A DNA stretch of 64,000 bases, from NCBI RefSeq assembly GCF_002929825.1, contig NZ_PJJN01000026.1, positions 95,798-159,797 of the forward strand, written 5' to 3'. The position numbers and the translations under genes were made by a program. Source of the stretch: Cryobacterium sp. Y29 (GTDB taxonomy: Bacteria; Actinomycetota; Actinomycetes; Actinomycetales; Microbacteriaceae). Positions 57,045 to 64,000 of the stretch are shown here, in pieces. Numbering within the stretch: the stretch's first letter is position 1; every line of letters starts with the position of its first letter. A model generated the notes under the pieces. It was not told the origin of the DNA, did not search any database, and was given only the letters and a program-made list of their open reading frames with translations.

Positions 57045-57294
57045 GGTCATCCTCCAAAGGCTTGTCATACCTAGGTAATGGCCAGGACAAGGCAAAGTGT
57101 TGCAGCATCGAGAAGATTCTGCACTTATCTCGCGGCGGCTCCCTCCAGGCCCCAACGCGCCCACGCTGCGGAGTCCTGAGTGTCCCGCAAGGCGTTCCCC
57201 ATCCGGTGACGGGGAAACTGAGCGAATTGTTTTCGAGGGAACCATTGGATTGCCCGGTCGATATCAGCTTCGATGACTGCCCTAGGATCAGGGA

Positions 57295-58026
57295 ATGATG
57301 CCAGCCGACAACGCCACACATCGTGCGCGGCTGCGGACGAGGGCGGGGTCTCCTGCATTGAAGTTCGTGCGGGACCTCGTCGTCATCGTGGTCATTGCGA
57401 TCCTGATCTCAGCCCTTCTCAAAACGTTTGTTGTTCGTTCGTTCTACATCCCCTCTTCTTCGATGGAGAACACGCTCCTGGTCAATGATCGAATCATCGT
57501 GAACGAACTCGTTCCTAACCTGATACCGATCGAACACGGCGATGTCGTCGTCTTCACCGACCCGGGAAATTGGCTACCACCGCAGCAACCCGTGCCGCTG
57601 AATCTTCTGAGTGCAATAGACGCCGCGCTCACTGCTGTGGGGCTGAGCACCGGCGACAGCAATAACCACCTCATTAAAAGAGTTATCGGCCTTCCCGGGG
57701 AAACCGTGGTCTGTTGCACATCGACCGGACAGCTCACTATTGATGATGTCCCCATCGGCGAGCCGTACATCCAGGTTCCTGACGCCCAATCCCGGGCAAC
57801 GAAGAGTCCATTTGCGGTCACCGTGCCCGACGGAAAACTTTGGGTAATGGGCGACAACAGATATAACTCGGCCGACTCGGCCTTCCACTATCTCAACGGC
57901 TCGCTGGAAGGCGGTTTCGTCCCCATCAGTAGCGTCGTCGGCCGCGCAGTCGTAGTGAGCTGGCCCGCTAAACATTGGGGATGGCTCGGCAACTATCCAG
58001 AACCGTTCACTCCTACAGGCCATTGA
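57295..58026 (+). CDS. lepB: Type I signal peptidase
   Basis: Cleaves signal peptides of exported proteins at the membrane, 243 aa. One N-terminal span (about 27-45), catalytic Ser56 (IPSSSMENTL) and Lys128 (HLIKRVIGLPGE), and the box E GDNRYNSADSAFH. TAGGAT lies 7 nt before ATG 57295 with no ribosome site (leaderless), though a second ATG at 57298 is equally possible. Placement between two ECF sigma modules, away from rplS and rnhB, suggests an accessory enzyme rather than the housekeeping copy. Confidence 0.92.
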   Translation: MMPADNATHRARLRTRAGSPALKFVRDLVVIVVIAILISALLKTFVVRSFYIPSSSMENTLLVNDRIIVNELVPNLIPIEHGDVVVFTDPGNWLPPQQPVPLNLLSAIDAALTAVGLSTGDSNNHLIKRVIGLPGETVVCCTSTGQLTIDDVPIGEPYIQVPDAQSRATKSPFAVTVPDGKLWVMGDNRYNSADSAFHYLNGSLEGGFVPISSVVGRAVVVSWPAKHWGWLGNYPEPFTPTGH

Positions 58027-58073
58027 ATTACACGATGAACTCGAAATACGAGGGGTAATTCTTGAGCTCAACT

Positions 58074-58089
58074 GGTCCCGTACGGGACC
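58074..58089. repeat. Perfect 16-bp palindrome GGTCCCGTACGGGACC
   Basis: Self-complementary site 48 nt after the lepB stop. It may end the lepB transcript or be a protein-binding site. No T-run follows. Confidence 0.5.
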
Positions 58090-58134
58090 GAGATCGCGGG
58101 CGTTGAAGTAGCCGTTCCAGTTGAGGCCTCTCAT
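58085..58134 (-). pseudogene. N-terminal scrap of a tyrosine phosphatase-like gene
   Basis: The minus-strand frame begins MRGLNWNGYFNARDLG, which resembles the W-x-G-x-x-N-x-R-D-L-G start of bacterial tyrosine/serine phosphatases (Y_phosphatase3). The likeness ends after about 16 residues. The remainder of the 266-bp gap (58027-58292) shows no gene. Confidence 0.4.
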
Positions 58135-58257
58135 CCTGCCAATCTAGTTGCCGAAGGGCATCCGGTCGGTAGTCGAATAGCGCGGGTATTCCGGCGTCCA
58201 AGGGGGCAGTGGCAGTCGTCCCGCAAGGCGTCCATATTCGAGTTTGACTCTTGGGGG

Positions 58258-58285
58258 TGAAACCTTTGGGGCGTTCCCGGACAAT
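58258..58285 (+). promoter_or_regulatory. Candidate ECF-type promoter before the second sigma gene
   Basis: TGAAAC (58258-58263) and GACAAT (58280-58285) are 16 nt apart and end 7 nt before ATG 58293. The -35 resembles ECF promoters, so self-activation is possible. Confidence 0.4.
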
Positions 58286-58292
58286 ACAGGGT

Positions 58293-58892
58293 ATGAGGGA
58301 TGACGTCGTGGGGGATTCGGGGCTGTGGTCGCGTGGAGTTGATGGCAGTGGGTCGGCGTTTGGAGAGCTTTTCGACATCCACCATGATCGGGTATTCCGG
58401 CACGCGTATCGCTTGGTCGAGAATCGGCATGATGCCGAGGACGTCACGGCGACTGCGTTTCTCGAGCTCTGGCGCCGGCGCGCGGATGTGCGGCTGGTCG
58501 ATGGTTCGGTTCTCCCGTGGCTTCTTGTGACCACAACCAATGTCGCTCGGAACGTGCGTCGCGCGGCTCGGCGCTACCGTCAGCTGCTCGACGCACTGCC
58601 CAGGAGTGAAAACACCATGGACCCAGCAAGAATTTTTCTCGCCGCACACCCGATGGACGCGTTCGATCCTCAGCTCGCGCTCGGCCTGCGTTCGTTGAGT
58701 GCGGCGGACCTGCGGTTGGTGTCCCTCGTCATGCTCGAGGGATACACGATCGCGGCGGCGGCACTCGTGCTTGGCCTCACCTCATCAGGGGCAAAGACCC
58801 GGCTGCACCGTGCTCGACTCCGACTGCGCGTCGCCATGGGCGAGACGCCTATCCCCAGTTCGCGGACGATCCCCGAGGGAGGACGACCATGA
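58293..58892 (+). CDS. ECF-family sigma factor
   Basis: 199 aa. Region 2: AFGELFDIHHDRVFRHAYRL and VTATAFLELWRRRADVRLVD. Region 4: LSAADLRLVSLVMLEGYTIA and SSGAKTRLHRARLRLR. ATG 58293 is chosen to match the family start; an in-frame GTG or ATG further up would add about 14 residues. The next gene overlaps its stop (ATGA). It is distinct from the ECF sigma at 55810 in sequence and gene order. Confidence 0.87.
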   Translation: MRDDVVGDSGLWSRGVDGSGSAFGELFDIHHDRVFRHAYRLVENRHDAEDVTATAFLELWRRRADVRLVDGSVLPWLLVTTTNVARNVRRAARRYRQLLDALPRSENTMDPARIFLAAHPMDAFDPQLALGLRSLSAADLRLVSLVMLEGYTIAAAALVLGLTSSGAKTRLHRARLRLRVAMGETPIPSSRTIPEGGRP

Positions 58893-59656
58893 ATCGCGTT
58901 AGTTTGGATCCAGTCTTCAGCGAGGCGTTCCGCGCAGAGCTGGTTGCGCGGGTTGACGCATCGCCGGCACCCCGTCCGAGGAAGCACCGTCGTTGGTGGC
59001 TGGCTGGTGGCGCGTTCGTCGGAGTCGGCATGCTCGGCACGGTCGCCGCCATCGGTGGCGGTCTGCTTCCCCTTCCGGGCGGACAGGAAATCACCGTCCT
59101 CTCGGCGCCGATCACGGAAGTACACAGTGGGTCGGCGACCATTGAACTCGGTGCACCGCCCGACGGTGTTACACACGTGGCAATCGAGTACCGCTGCCTC
59201 ACCCCAGGGGCGTTCACCTTTTCAGACGGTACTAACGGGACGTGCGCCGAGGCGGACGCGAACTCACGAACGGGGATCACGACGGGTAGCCTCCCGCTGG
59301 CGCCCGGACAGCATACGGTCACCATCGGCGCCGATCCCGGCGCGCGCTGGCAACTCACGGCAACTTACGTGAATCAGGTGACCACGAGGTGGGGCGTTAA
59401 TGGCGACGGGAATACCTACGGCGTCCAGAACGAGAACGGGGTACCGGATCTGATCGCGGTATCGGCCACCAACGGTCGGATCGGCTACGCCAAGAAAACC
59501 GACCTGAATGAGGCAGATGGAACGACCGCGGCAGAGCATTTCACGACCGCGCAGGAAGCGCTGCGCTGGCAAGAAGAAAACGCCGGCAGGTCAGTGAGCA
59601 TCCCGGTCTACGAGGAAGACGGCACCACTGTCGTTGGGAGCTTTGTCGTCGAATGA
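58889..59656 (+). CDS. Single-span membrane protein coupled to the second ECF sigma (possible anti-sigma)
   Basis: 255 aa. The cytosolic N-terminus (NRVSLDPVFSEAFRAELVAR) is followed by a span (WWLAGGAFVGVGMLGTVAAI) and an outer domain of about 190 residues with beta-like repeats and two Cys (YRCLTPG, GTCAEAD). No zinc motif. The overlap with the sigma gene and the topology suggest a sensor or anti-sigma role; inferred only. Confidence 0.75.
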   Translation: MNRVSLDPVFSEAFRAELVARVDASPAPRPRKHRRWWLAGGAFVGVGMLGTVAAIGGGLLPLPGGQEITVLSAPITEVHSGSATIELGAPPDGVTHVAIEYRCLTPGAFTFSDGTNGTCAEADANSRTGITTGSLPLAPGQHTVTIGADPGARWQLTATYVNQVTTRWGVNGDGNTYGVQNENGVPDLIAVSATNGRIGYAKKTDLNEADGTTAAEHFTTAQEALRWQEENAGRSVSIPVYEEDGTTVVGSFVVE

Positions 59657-59793
59657 GCATTGGCGAAGTGCCCGAGGCAAAGCACTTGCGCAGTCGCAAC
59701 CGGGGGAATGCGCACGCATATCGGTTTCCCCAATCTTCGGCCCTAAGCCTGCTCAAAGGAGGCCGAACGGCCTGCGGCACCCGTCCCGTAAGA

Positions 59794-59874
59794 CGTTCCA
59801 CTGCGACACAGCAGTGGCGCACTCTGGCGCCGGGTGGTTTGGCTCCAGATCCGTCGTGCTAGACGTCCGGCTTC
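59794..59874 (+). repeat. Diverged repeat related to 60265-60346
   Basis: Shares with 60265-60346 the ordered blocks CGTTCC, GCGACACAGC, GGTGGTT, GTCG and GACGTCCGGCTTC over about 81 bp. The second copy runs straight into the 133-bp repeat (copy 2), so this may be the outer part of a larger repeat unit. Confidence 0.55.
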
Positions 59875-59921
59875 CGGACTTGAATCCTTGCTTCGGAGAG
59901 CGCCTGCTGAGACGATCAGGT

Positions 59922-60263
59922 GTGTTGACGCTAATCCCCACTCGCCACCTGTGGCCGGGGTACGTCTCATCTGCGCTGGCCACTCTGTTCTTTGGTTCCT
60001 TGATCGTGGCCCCGCACCTCGCGCCAGGGCCGTGCATGGAGTCGTACCCCGTGCAGTGCAGGATCGTAGAAATCGTGGGCGGCGGGCTCACAATCACCAG
60101 CATTATGCTGCTCGTCAGTGTCGCTTCCCTATTTCTCGCCAGCTTGGTGACTCGACCGCGCTTGCGCGCGGTGAGCATCGTCGCCGGGTTCGTTGGACTG
60201 GTGATCGTCATGACCATTGGCGTGGACCTGTCGTTGGTAAACGGAATTGAGCTTCGCTACTAA
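59922..60263 (+). CDS. Three-span membrane protein
   Basis: 113 aa, function unknown. Spans: GYVSSALATLFFGSLIVAP, GGGLTITSIMLLVSVASLFL and VSIVAGFVGLVIVMTIGVDL, with two Cys in the first loop (GPCMESYPVQCR). GTG 59922 opens the membrane part. The frame extends upstream to 59634, but that stretch contains the diverged repeat and lacks protein-like character. Confidence 0.65.
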   Translation: MLTLIPTRHLWPGYVSSALATLFFGSLIVAPHLAPGPCMESYPVQCRIVEIVGGGLTITSIMLLVSVASLFLASLVTRPRLRAVSIVAGFVGLVIVMTIGVDLSLVNGIELRY

Positions 60264-60339
60264 CCGTTCCCCCGCGACACAGCGTCGGCGAACGCGGACG
60301 CCAGGTGGTTCAGGCGAAGAACTGTCGCGCTCGACGTCC

Positions 60340-60472
60340 GGCTTCTGACGGTCACAAAACTTCAGCCTGCGGAATGTCCCACAGCTTGTGGGACATTCGT
60401 CCAACGGCCTGTTGGACAATTGCGCGAGGGCTCGACAGGCACGCCGACAGTACGTTCCCGCTGACCGTTCCC
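60340..60472 (+). repeat. 133-bp dispersed repeat, copy 2
   Basis: Matches copy 1 at 52944-53076 with three mismatches and the same orientation. Both palindromes are present; the second is perfect here (GTCCAAC-GGCCT-GTTGGAC). It marks the right edge of the sigma/signal-peptidase segment. Confidence 0.9.
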
Positions 60473-60511
60473 TATCGGGAACCTACCTAGAGCCAGGGGA
60501 TCGCAGGAGAC

Positions 60512-61168
60512 TTAGGAGGCCCACTCCTCGGCGACGATCTGCATCGATGCCGAGGCACGGTATGCCTCGATGTCGTCGGCGGCGAGAATAGCGCTGATCA
60601 GCTCTTCGGTGCCTGAGACATAAACGCTCGCGCCGTAGAGGTCGTTCCCGACGGCCCAGACACCATCCGCGGGTATCCACCACTGGGCACTTCTGCCGCC
60701 GGCCGTCTCCTCGAAGGGTTCCGCGCCGTCGGCGAGGTCGCCGGCGAGAACATGCATGCGACGCTCGGGCATGAGCATGATGCTTGCTGACTTTCGCAGG
60801 TCCGCGCGCATGTCGGCGTATCCTTCCCAGACAAGGAAGAAACACTCGGTGGGTGTGGCGGTGTGGTCGCGGAGAAGGCGGGCGAGCGTTGCTGCCACGG
60901 CGGGTTCGATGGTCCCGACTCTGACATCTACGTCCGGCTTGTCGTCGAGAAGGTCGGCCCACTTCGACATTGCGTCCACCTCAGACTGCTCCGCAGCAAA
61001 GGTACGCCAGGCAAGGGGGCGACCGTTGTCGTCGCGCATGGGGTTCATGACACGCGCATAGGAAACGTGCCCACGAGGCAGGTATTCACCCACGGTCATC
61101 GATCCGCCTTGGAGAGATGGCAGCTCAGCAATGACGTGCGGGACGGTTCTGATCGGATGCAATACCAT
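60512..61168 (-). CDS. Conserved hypothetical protein
   Basis: 218 aa, no membrane span. The motif GEYLPRGHVSYARVMNPMRD recalls a broad actinobacterial family with G-x-x-P-x-x-Y-x-A-Y-x-R-x-x-x-P near the N-terminus, of unknown function. The middle (CFFLVWEGYADM) and the end (WIPADGVWAVGNDLYGASVY) look well folded. ATG 61168 follows AAGGTG; an inner ATG at 61099 is possible. It is divergent from the adenylyltransferase-like gene. Confidence 0.75.
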   Translation of the reverse strand: MVLHPIRTVPHVIAELPSLQGGSMTVGEYLPRGHVSYARVMNPMRDDNGRPLAWRTFAAEQSEVDAMSKWADLLDDKPDVDVRVGTIEPAVAATLARLLRDHTATPTECFFLVWEGYADMRADLRKSASIMLMPERRMHVLAGDLADGAEPFEETAGGRSAQWWIPADGVWAVGNDLYGASVYVSGTEELISAILAADDIEAYRASASMQIVAEEWAS

Positions 61169-61353
61169 CTCTGCACCTTATCGAGTAGTCGAGGTCAGCC
61201 CGATGCCGATCTGTCGGAGAGAGGTTTCCCCTGCGCGCCGCCCCACGCCGGAGCCGCCACGCTAGGAGAACCGGAAGTTGTTTCGTACCGCAAGAGGTTC
61301 GGCTTGCGGGCGGCCGGTGCTGCTGGGTGCGTACTCTGTGGAAAGCTGAAAGC

Positions 61354-62163
61354 GTGGAGTACGACAACGCAATCGACACGCTGATCGCATGGGCGCAGAA
61401 CAGCGAGAACGTGCGCGCGATGGTGATGACTGGTTCCGCAGCTGCGCACGAGACGCATCCCCTGTCGGATCGCGATATTGAGATCTATGCCACGGATCCG
61501 ACACCGCTCCTTGCAGACGATTCCTGGTGGGATCAACTTGGGGAGGTGCTCGTTGTCGAACGCTTGGCAACCCCCGGTTGGCACCCGGCCCGCTTGGTTT
61601 ACTACATCGGGGGCAAGCTGGACCTGACCGCTATCAGGGCTGACGCGCTTTCGATGATCCGCCATGAGCGGCCTTTCACCTTCCTCGTGGATAAAGACGG
61701 TCTTTCCGGCTCACTGCACGTGGCTGCGGTGAGGTCGTCATTGCCCGACGAAGCGGCATTTCAGGAGCGACTGAACTGGGGGTACGCGGCTGCACTGATG
61801 TGCGCGAAGGCAATCGTCCGAGACGAGCCATGGTCAAACAAGATTCGAGACAGAGACCTGAAAGCGTCACTGCTGACCTTCATCGAGTGGGATCATTACG
61901 TGCGCCACGGTCTTGACTACGACGTGCGCTTCCTGGGTTCCCGCATGCGGCAGTGGATGGACGCCGACGTGCAGCAAGCACTTGAACAGTGCTGGGCGCA
62001 TTTCGACGTCGTGGACTCTGCCAGGGCTCTGCGCGCTTCGATCGCCTTGTTCGCCAGGCTTGGCAGATATATCGCGGACGGCCTTGGCTTCCGGTCTTTC
62101 AACCACGAAAGCGTCCACCGCGAGGTCGAAGTCATCCTCGCCATGCATCCGGATGCCCGCTAG
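61354..62163 (+). CDS. Aminoglycoside 6-adenylyltransferase-like protein
   Basis: 269 aa nucleotidyltransferase of the AadE/ANT(6) family, which adenylylates streptomycin. The active site reads VMTGSAAAHETHPLSDRDIE, with the G-S...D-x-D pattern. Later family blocks are WWDQLGEVLVVER and GGKLDLTAI. It resembles chromosomal soil-bacterium homologues, and resistance is not proven. GTG 61354 is chosen with GGAAAG upstream; a start nine codons earlier is possible. No integron or resistance cassette surrounds it. Confidence 0.85.
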   Translation: MEYDNAIDTLIAWAQNSENVRAMVMTGSAAAHETHPLSDRDIEIYATDPTPLLADDSWWDQLGEVLVVERLATPGWHPARLVYYIGGKLDLTAIRADALSMIRHERPFTFLVDKDGLSGSLHVAAVRSSLPDEAAFQERLNWGYAAALMCAKAIVRDEPWSNKIRDRDLKASLLTFIEWDHYVRHGLDYDVRFLGSRMRQWMDADVQQALEQCWAHFDVVDSARALRASIALFARLGRYIADGLGFRSFNHESVHREVEVILAMHPDAR

Positions 62164-62404
62164 AGGATCGGCGAATTCCAGCGGTCGTCGCGACGAAGGG
62201 ATGAATTCGTCGAACGTGGAATGGGACGCGAGGAGACTCTATAGACCGCGATCGAGGCCACCTCTTCGGTCCCAAATACCTTTCCCAAATGCGAACCCAC
62301 GCGGGGCTATTGCGGATGGCCGTAGCTGTGTGTTGTCCGCCGTAATTCTTGGCGTGGGGTTTCGGCCGCCTCGTCCTCCCGCTCGACCTTGTCGGTCACA
62401 CGCG

Positions 62405-62572
62405 TCAGCGGCTGCGGCCCGACAGGCTGCGGATCGCCCATGCGATGACTGCGCTAACCAGGAGGACGGCGCCTACCCAGAGCAGGAACTGCAAGGCCTG
62501 AACGAAACCACCGACCAGCAGCAAGATAATGGCGACGATGACGACGATGACGACGATGACGAAAATATTCAT
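62405..62572 (-). CDS. Small two-span membrane protein (55 aa)
   Basis: Begins MNIFVIVVIVVIVVIVAIIL and continues with LLVGGFVQALQFLLWVGAVL, LVSAVIAWAIRSLSGRSR. Two hydrophobic spans and a basic end, a pattern seen in a widespread family of tiny actinobacterial membrane proteins. GAGAG lies 8 nt before ATG 62572. The (GATGAC/GACGAT) repeats encode the Val/Ile run. The 241-bp gap to its right neighbour on the plus strand (62164-62404) holds nothing else I can name. Confidence 0.7.
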   Translation of the reverse strand: MNIFVIVVIVVIVAIILLLVGGFVQALQFLLWVGAVLLVSAVIAWAIRSLSGRSR

Positions 62573-62696
62573 CTAATGCTCTCTTAGCGTGGTGAGAAAC
62601 AGCGACGCTACCGGGGTCTGCGGCAATAAATGCTTCGTCGAATTTAGCCAGGGAACGATGCGAAAGTCAAAATACCCTGGCGTCAGGTCATCGCAA

Positions 62697-63809
62697 CTAG
62701 TCATCAGTCGCCGGACCTTCGAGGCGGGAGAGTAGGGCTGCGAGCGCTCGGGCGATATCCATCGCGATGGATATCGCGGCGCCCATCGACGTCGCCGGAG
62801 TGGAGTCCTCTATGTTGTCAAGCTCGGCCATGAGGGACGCAAGCGCATCTGCGGCAGCGGAGTGCGCCGTCAGATCCGTATTTCCTGAATCCCAATCACG
62901 CAGCGCCGCAGCCATCGCGTCAAGCGCCAGGCTCACCGACGGGCGCAAGTCCTCTCTCAGTTGTACCTTGATCGGGGTGCCCCACATTGCCCCAGCCAGT
63001 ACCTCCGTGAGATCCCTCACATGAAAGGCGATGGTTTCGAGCGCAGCAAGGTCCTCGTAGTCGGCGCTCAGGTCTCGGTGGCGGTGGATTCGAGCCCGCG
63101 GATTGACTTTGCGGCTTTCGTCGGCCTGCTGCAGCGCAGTTCGCAGCCCGCTGGAAAGTTTGATGAGCGAGTCTTTGCGCGACGCCCAGCCATCCCGCTC
63201 CGGTGGCCAGTTCTCGGCCAGGGCTTCGGCGACCTCGGATAGGTGATCGGCCAGCGCCGAGCGATAGTTCGAGAGGTTCTGGCCCACGGCATTGAGGTTC
63301 AGCGCGGGAAAGACCAACATGTTGATCAGGAGCCCGATGACGATGCCGAGGCTGATTTGCACGGCATAGCCGATGGAGTAAGAGTCGGCATCGGGCCCAC
63401 CCACGATCAACACGAACAAGACCGTCACGGGTATGTATTCGCGGTTGTTGCCGAACCACCCTGTCGCGGCGATCAGCGCGCCGATGCCGACGGCGACCGA
63501 AATCGTCACCACGTTCGGCTGGCTGAAGACGAGCACAGCCGCGGCGAGCACAATTCCGACTGCGAGACTGCCGAGGGTCTGCAGAGCATTCCGAACCGAA
63601 CCCATGAGCGTGGGATACATGCTCACGAGGGCACCGAGAGGTGCGTAGTAGGGGTAGTTGTCGGCGACCCCGGGCAAGTACGGAGCGATTGACCATGAAA
63701 TGCCGACGGCTACTGCGGCCTTGCCGGCCTGCAGCATGCGCGACCTGGTTATCTGCGATTTCAGCTGCCATGCCGTGTGTATAACTGGTGCCAGCGTGGT
63801 GCCTGTCAT
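62697..63809 (-). CDS. FUSC-family (aromatic acid exporter-like) membrane protein
   Basis: 370 aa. Six spans in the first 190 residues (AGKAAVAVGISWSIAPYLPG, APLGALVSMYPTLMGSVRNA, VTVLFVLIVGGPDADSYSIG, and others) are followed by a cytosolic helical domain with LSADYEDLAALETIAFHVRD. This is the one-domain FUSC/ArAE architecture, linked to export of aromatic acids or small organic compounds. Substrate unknown. Confidence 0.85.
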   Translation of the reverse strand: MTGTTLAPVIHTAWQLKSQITRSRMLQAGKAAVAVGISWSIAPYLPGVADNYPYYAPLGALVSMYPTLMGSVRNALQTLGSLAVGIVLAAAVLVFSQPNVVTISVAVGIGALIAATGWFGNNREYIPVTVLFVLIVGGPDADSYSIGYAVQISLGIVIGLLINMLVFPALNLNAVGQNLSNYRSALADHLSEVAEALAENWPPERDGWASRKDSLIKLSSGLRTALQQADESRKVNPRARIHRHRDLSADYEDLAALETIAFHVRDLTEVLAGAMWGTPIKVQLREDLRPSVSLALDAMAAALRDWDSGNTDLTAHSAAADALASLMAELDNIEDSTPATSMGAAISIAMDIARALAALLSRLEGPATDD

Positions 63810-64000
63810 GATTGTTCCATTCGATCACCGTGCCCACCGGGTGTTCGTTGCTTCGTTACCGTACCGACCGAACCGGGGAATTTCCAGGCAGTGCACTCCG
63901 TTTGAGTTGCCCGGTCATCGTTCCTTTTGCGGGCCTCGCTGTTCGTTCGGGCCGCAGGCGAAGGTCACGGCGCGCGTTGAAGAGCCTGCGTCCGGGCCAG
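63810..64000. other. Window end, no feature seen
   Basis: 191 bp upstream of the FUSC gene. It should hold its promoter, but I see no convincing -10 box, tRNA or gene start. Confidence 0.5.

Noticed and set aside
57125..57358. A 77-codon minus-strand frame spanning the lepB start
   Set aside because: Its second half looks somewhat protein-like (WFPRKQFAQFPRHRMG), but it overlaps a well-supported lepB start and I recognise no family. It could be another gene scrap.

Overview
The window is high-GC DNA from an actinobacterium. It is most likely a member of the Microbacteriaceae, near Cryobacterium, Leifsonia or Salinibacterium. The signs are a DUF222/HNH endonuclease, paired clpP genes beside clpX and tig, an ileS T-box with a very short Stem I, a Rv2466c-like thioredoxin-fold protein, a SigL/RslA-like sigma module, and many genes with a TAnnnT box only 4-9 nt before the start codon (apparently leaderless). 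All gene names come from reading the sequence; no database search was run.

Layout of the core part (1-47.7 kb). The 5' part of ileS and its T-box leader lie on the minus strand. Next come a four-gene peptide-type ABC importer operon (1160-6472), valS, a GNAT gene and a membrane protein/GntR pair with a perfect palindromic operator. An M3 peptidase follows. The proteostasis block clpX-clpP2-clpP1-tig (14.4-18.8 kb, minus) ends beside tRNA-Pro(TGG) and tRNA-Gly(TCC). Then come a multicopper oxidase, a minus-strand group (thioredoxin-fold protein, rpiB, nei-type glycosylase), an MHS-family transporter, an unusual SDR with a CxxC...CxxC insert, an AAA ATPase, DUF2332, aminopeptidase N, mscS and a truncated haemoglobin. 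A vapBC pair, a flavin enzyme group (LLM oxidoreductase, azoreductase, amine oxidase), tesB, a sigma/anti-sigma pair with a readable autoregulatory promoter, ettA, an ssb paralogue, msrA and nadE complete this part.

Flexible part (47.9-62 kb). It opens with the DUF222/HNH gene. A scrap heap follows: the first 35 codons of an S9 peptidase, the C-terminal end of an AbiEi-type antitoxin on the other strand, and a conserved gene broken by one missing base. After these come an IS30-type transposase also broken by one missing base and a DUF2283 gene. Two 133-bp direct repeats (52944 and 60340, three mismatches) bracket about 7.3 kb. That segment holds proteins I do not recognise, two separate ECF sigma/membrane-protein pairs and a type I signal peptidase. 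Beyond it are an aminoglycoside 6-adenylyltransferase-like gene, a 55-residue membrane protein and a FUSC-family exporter.

How the genes work together. Translation and protein quality control dominate the core (ileS, valS, tig, clpXP1P2, peptidases, ettA). Redox and stress genes (multicopper oxidase, msrA, globin, azoreductase, SigL-like module) are scattered among them. The clearest regulatory readings are the ileS T-box, the GntR operator and the SigL-type promoter. The least explained part is the repeat-bounded sigma/signal-peptidase segment.
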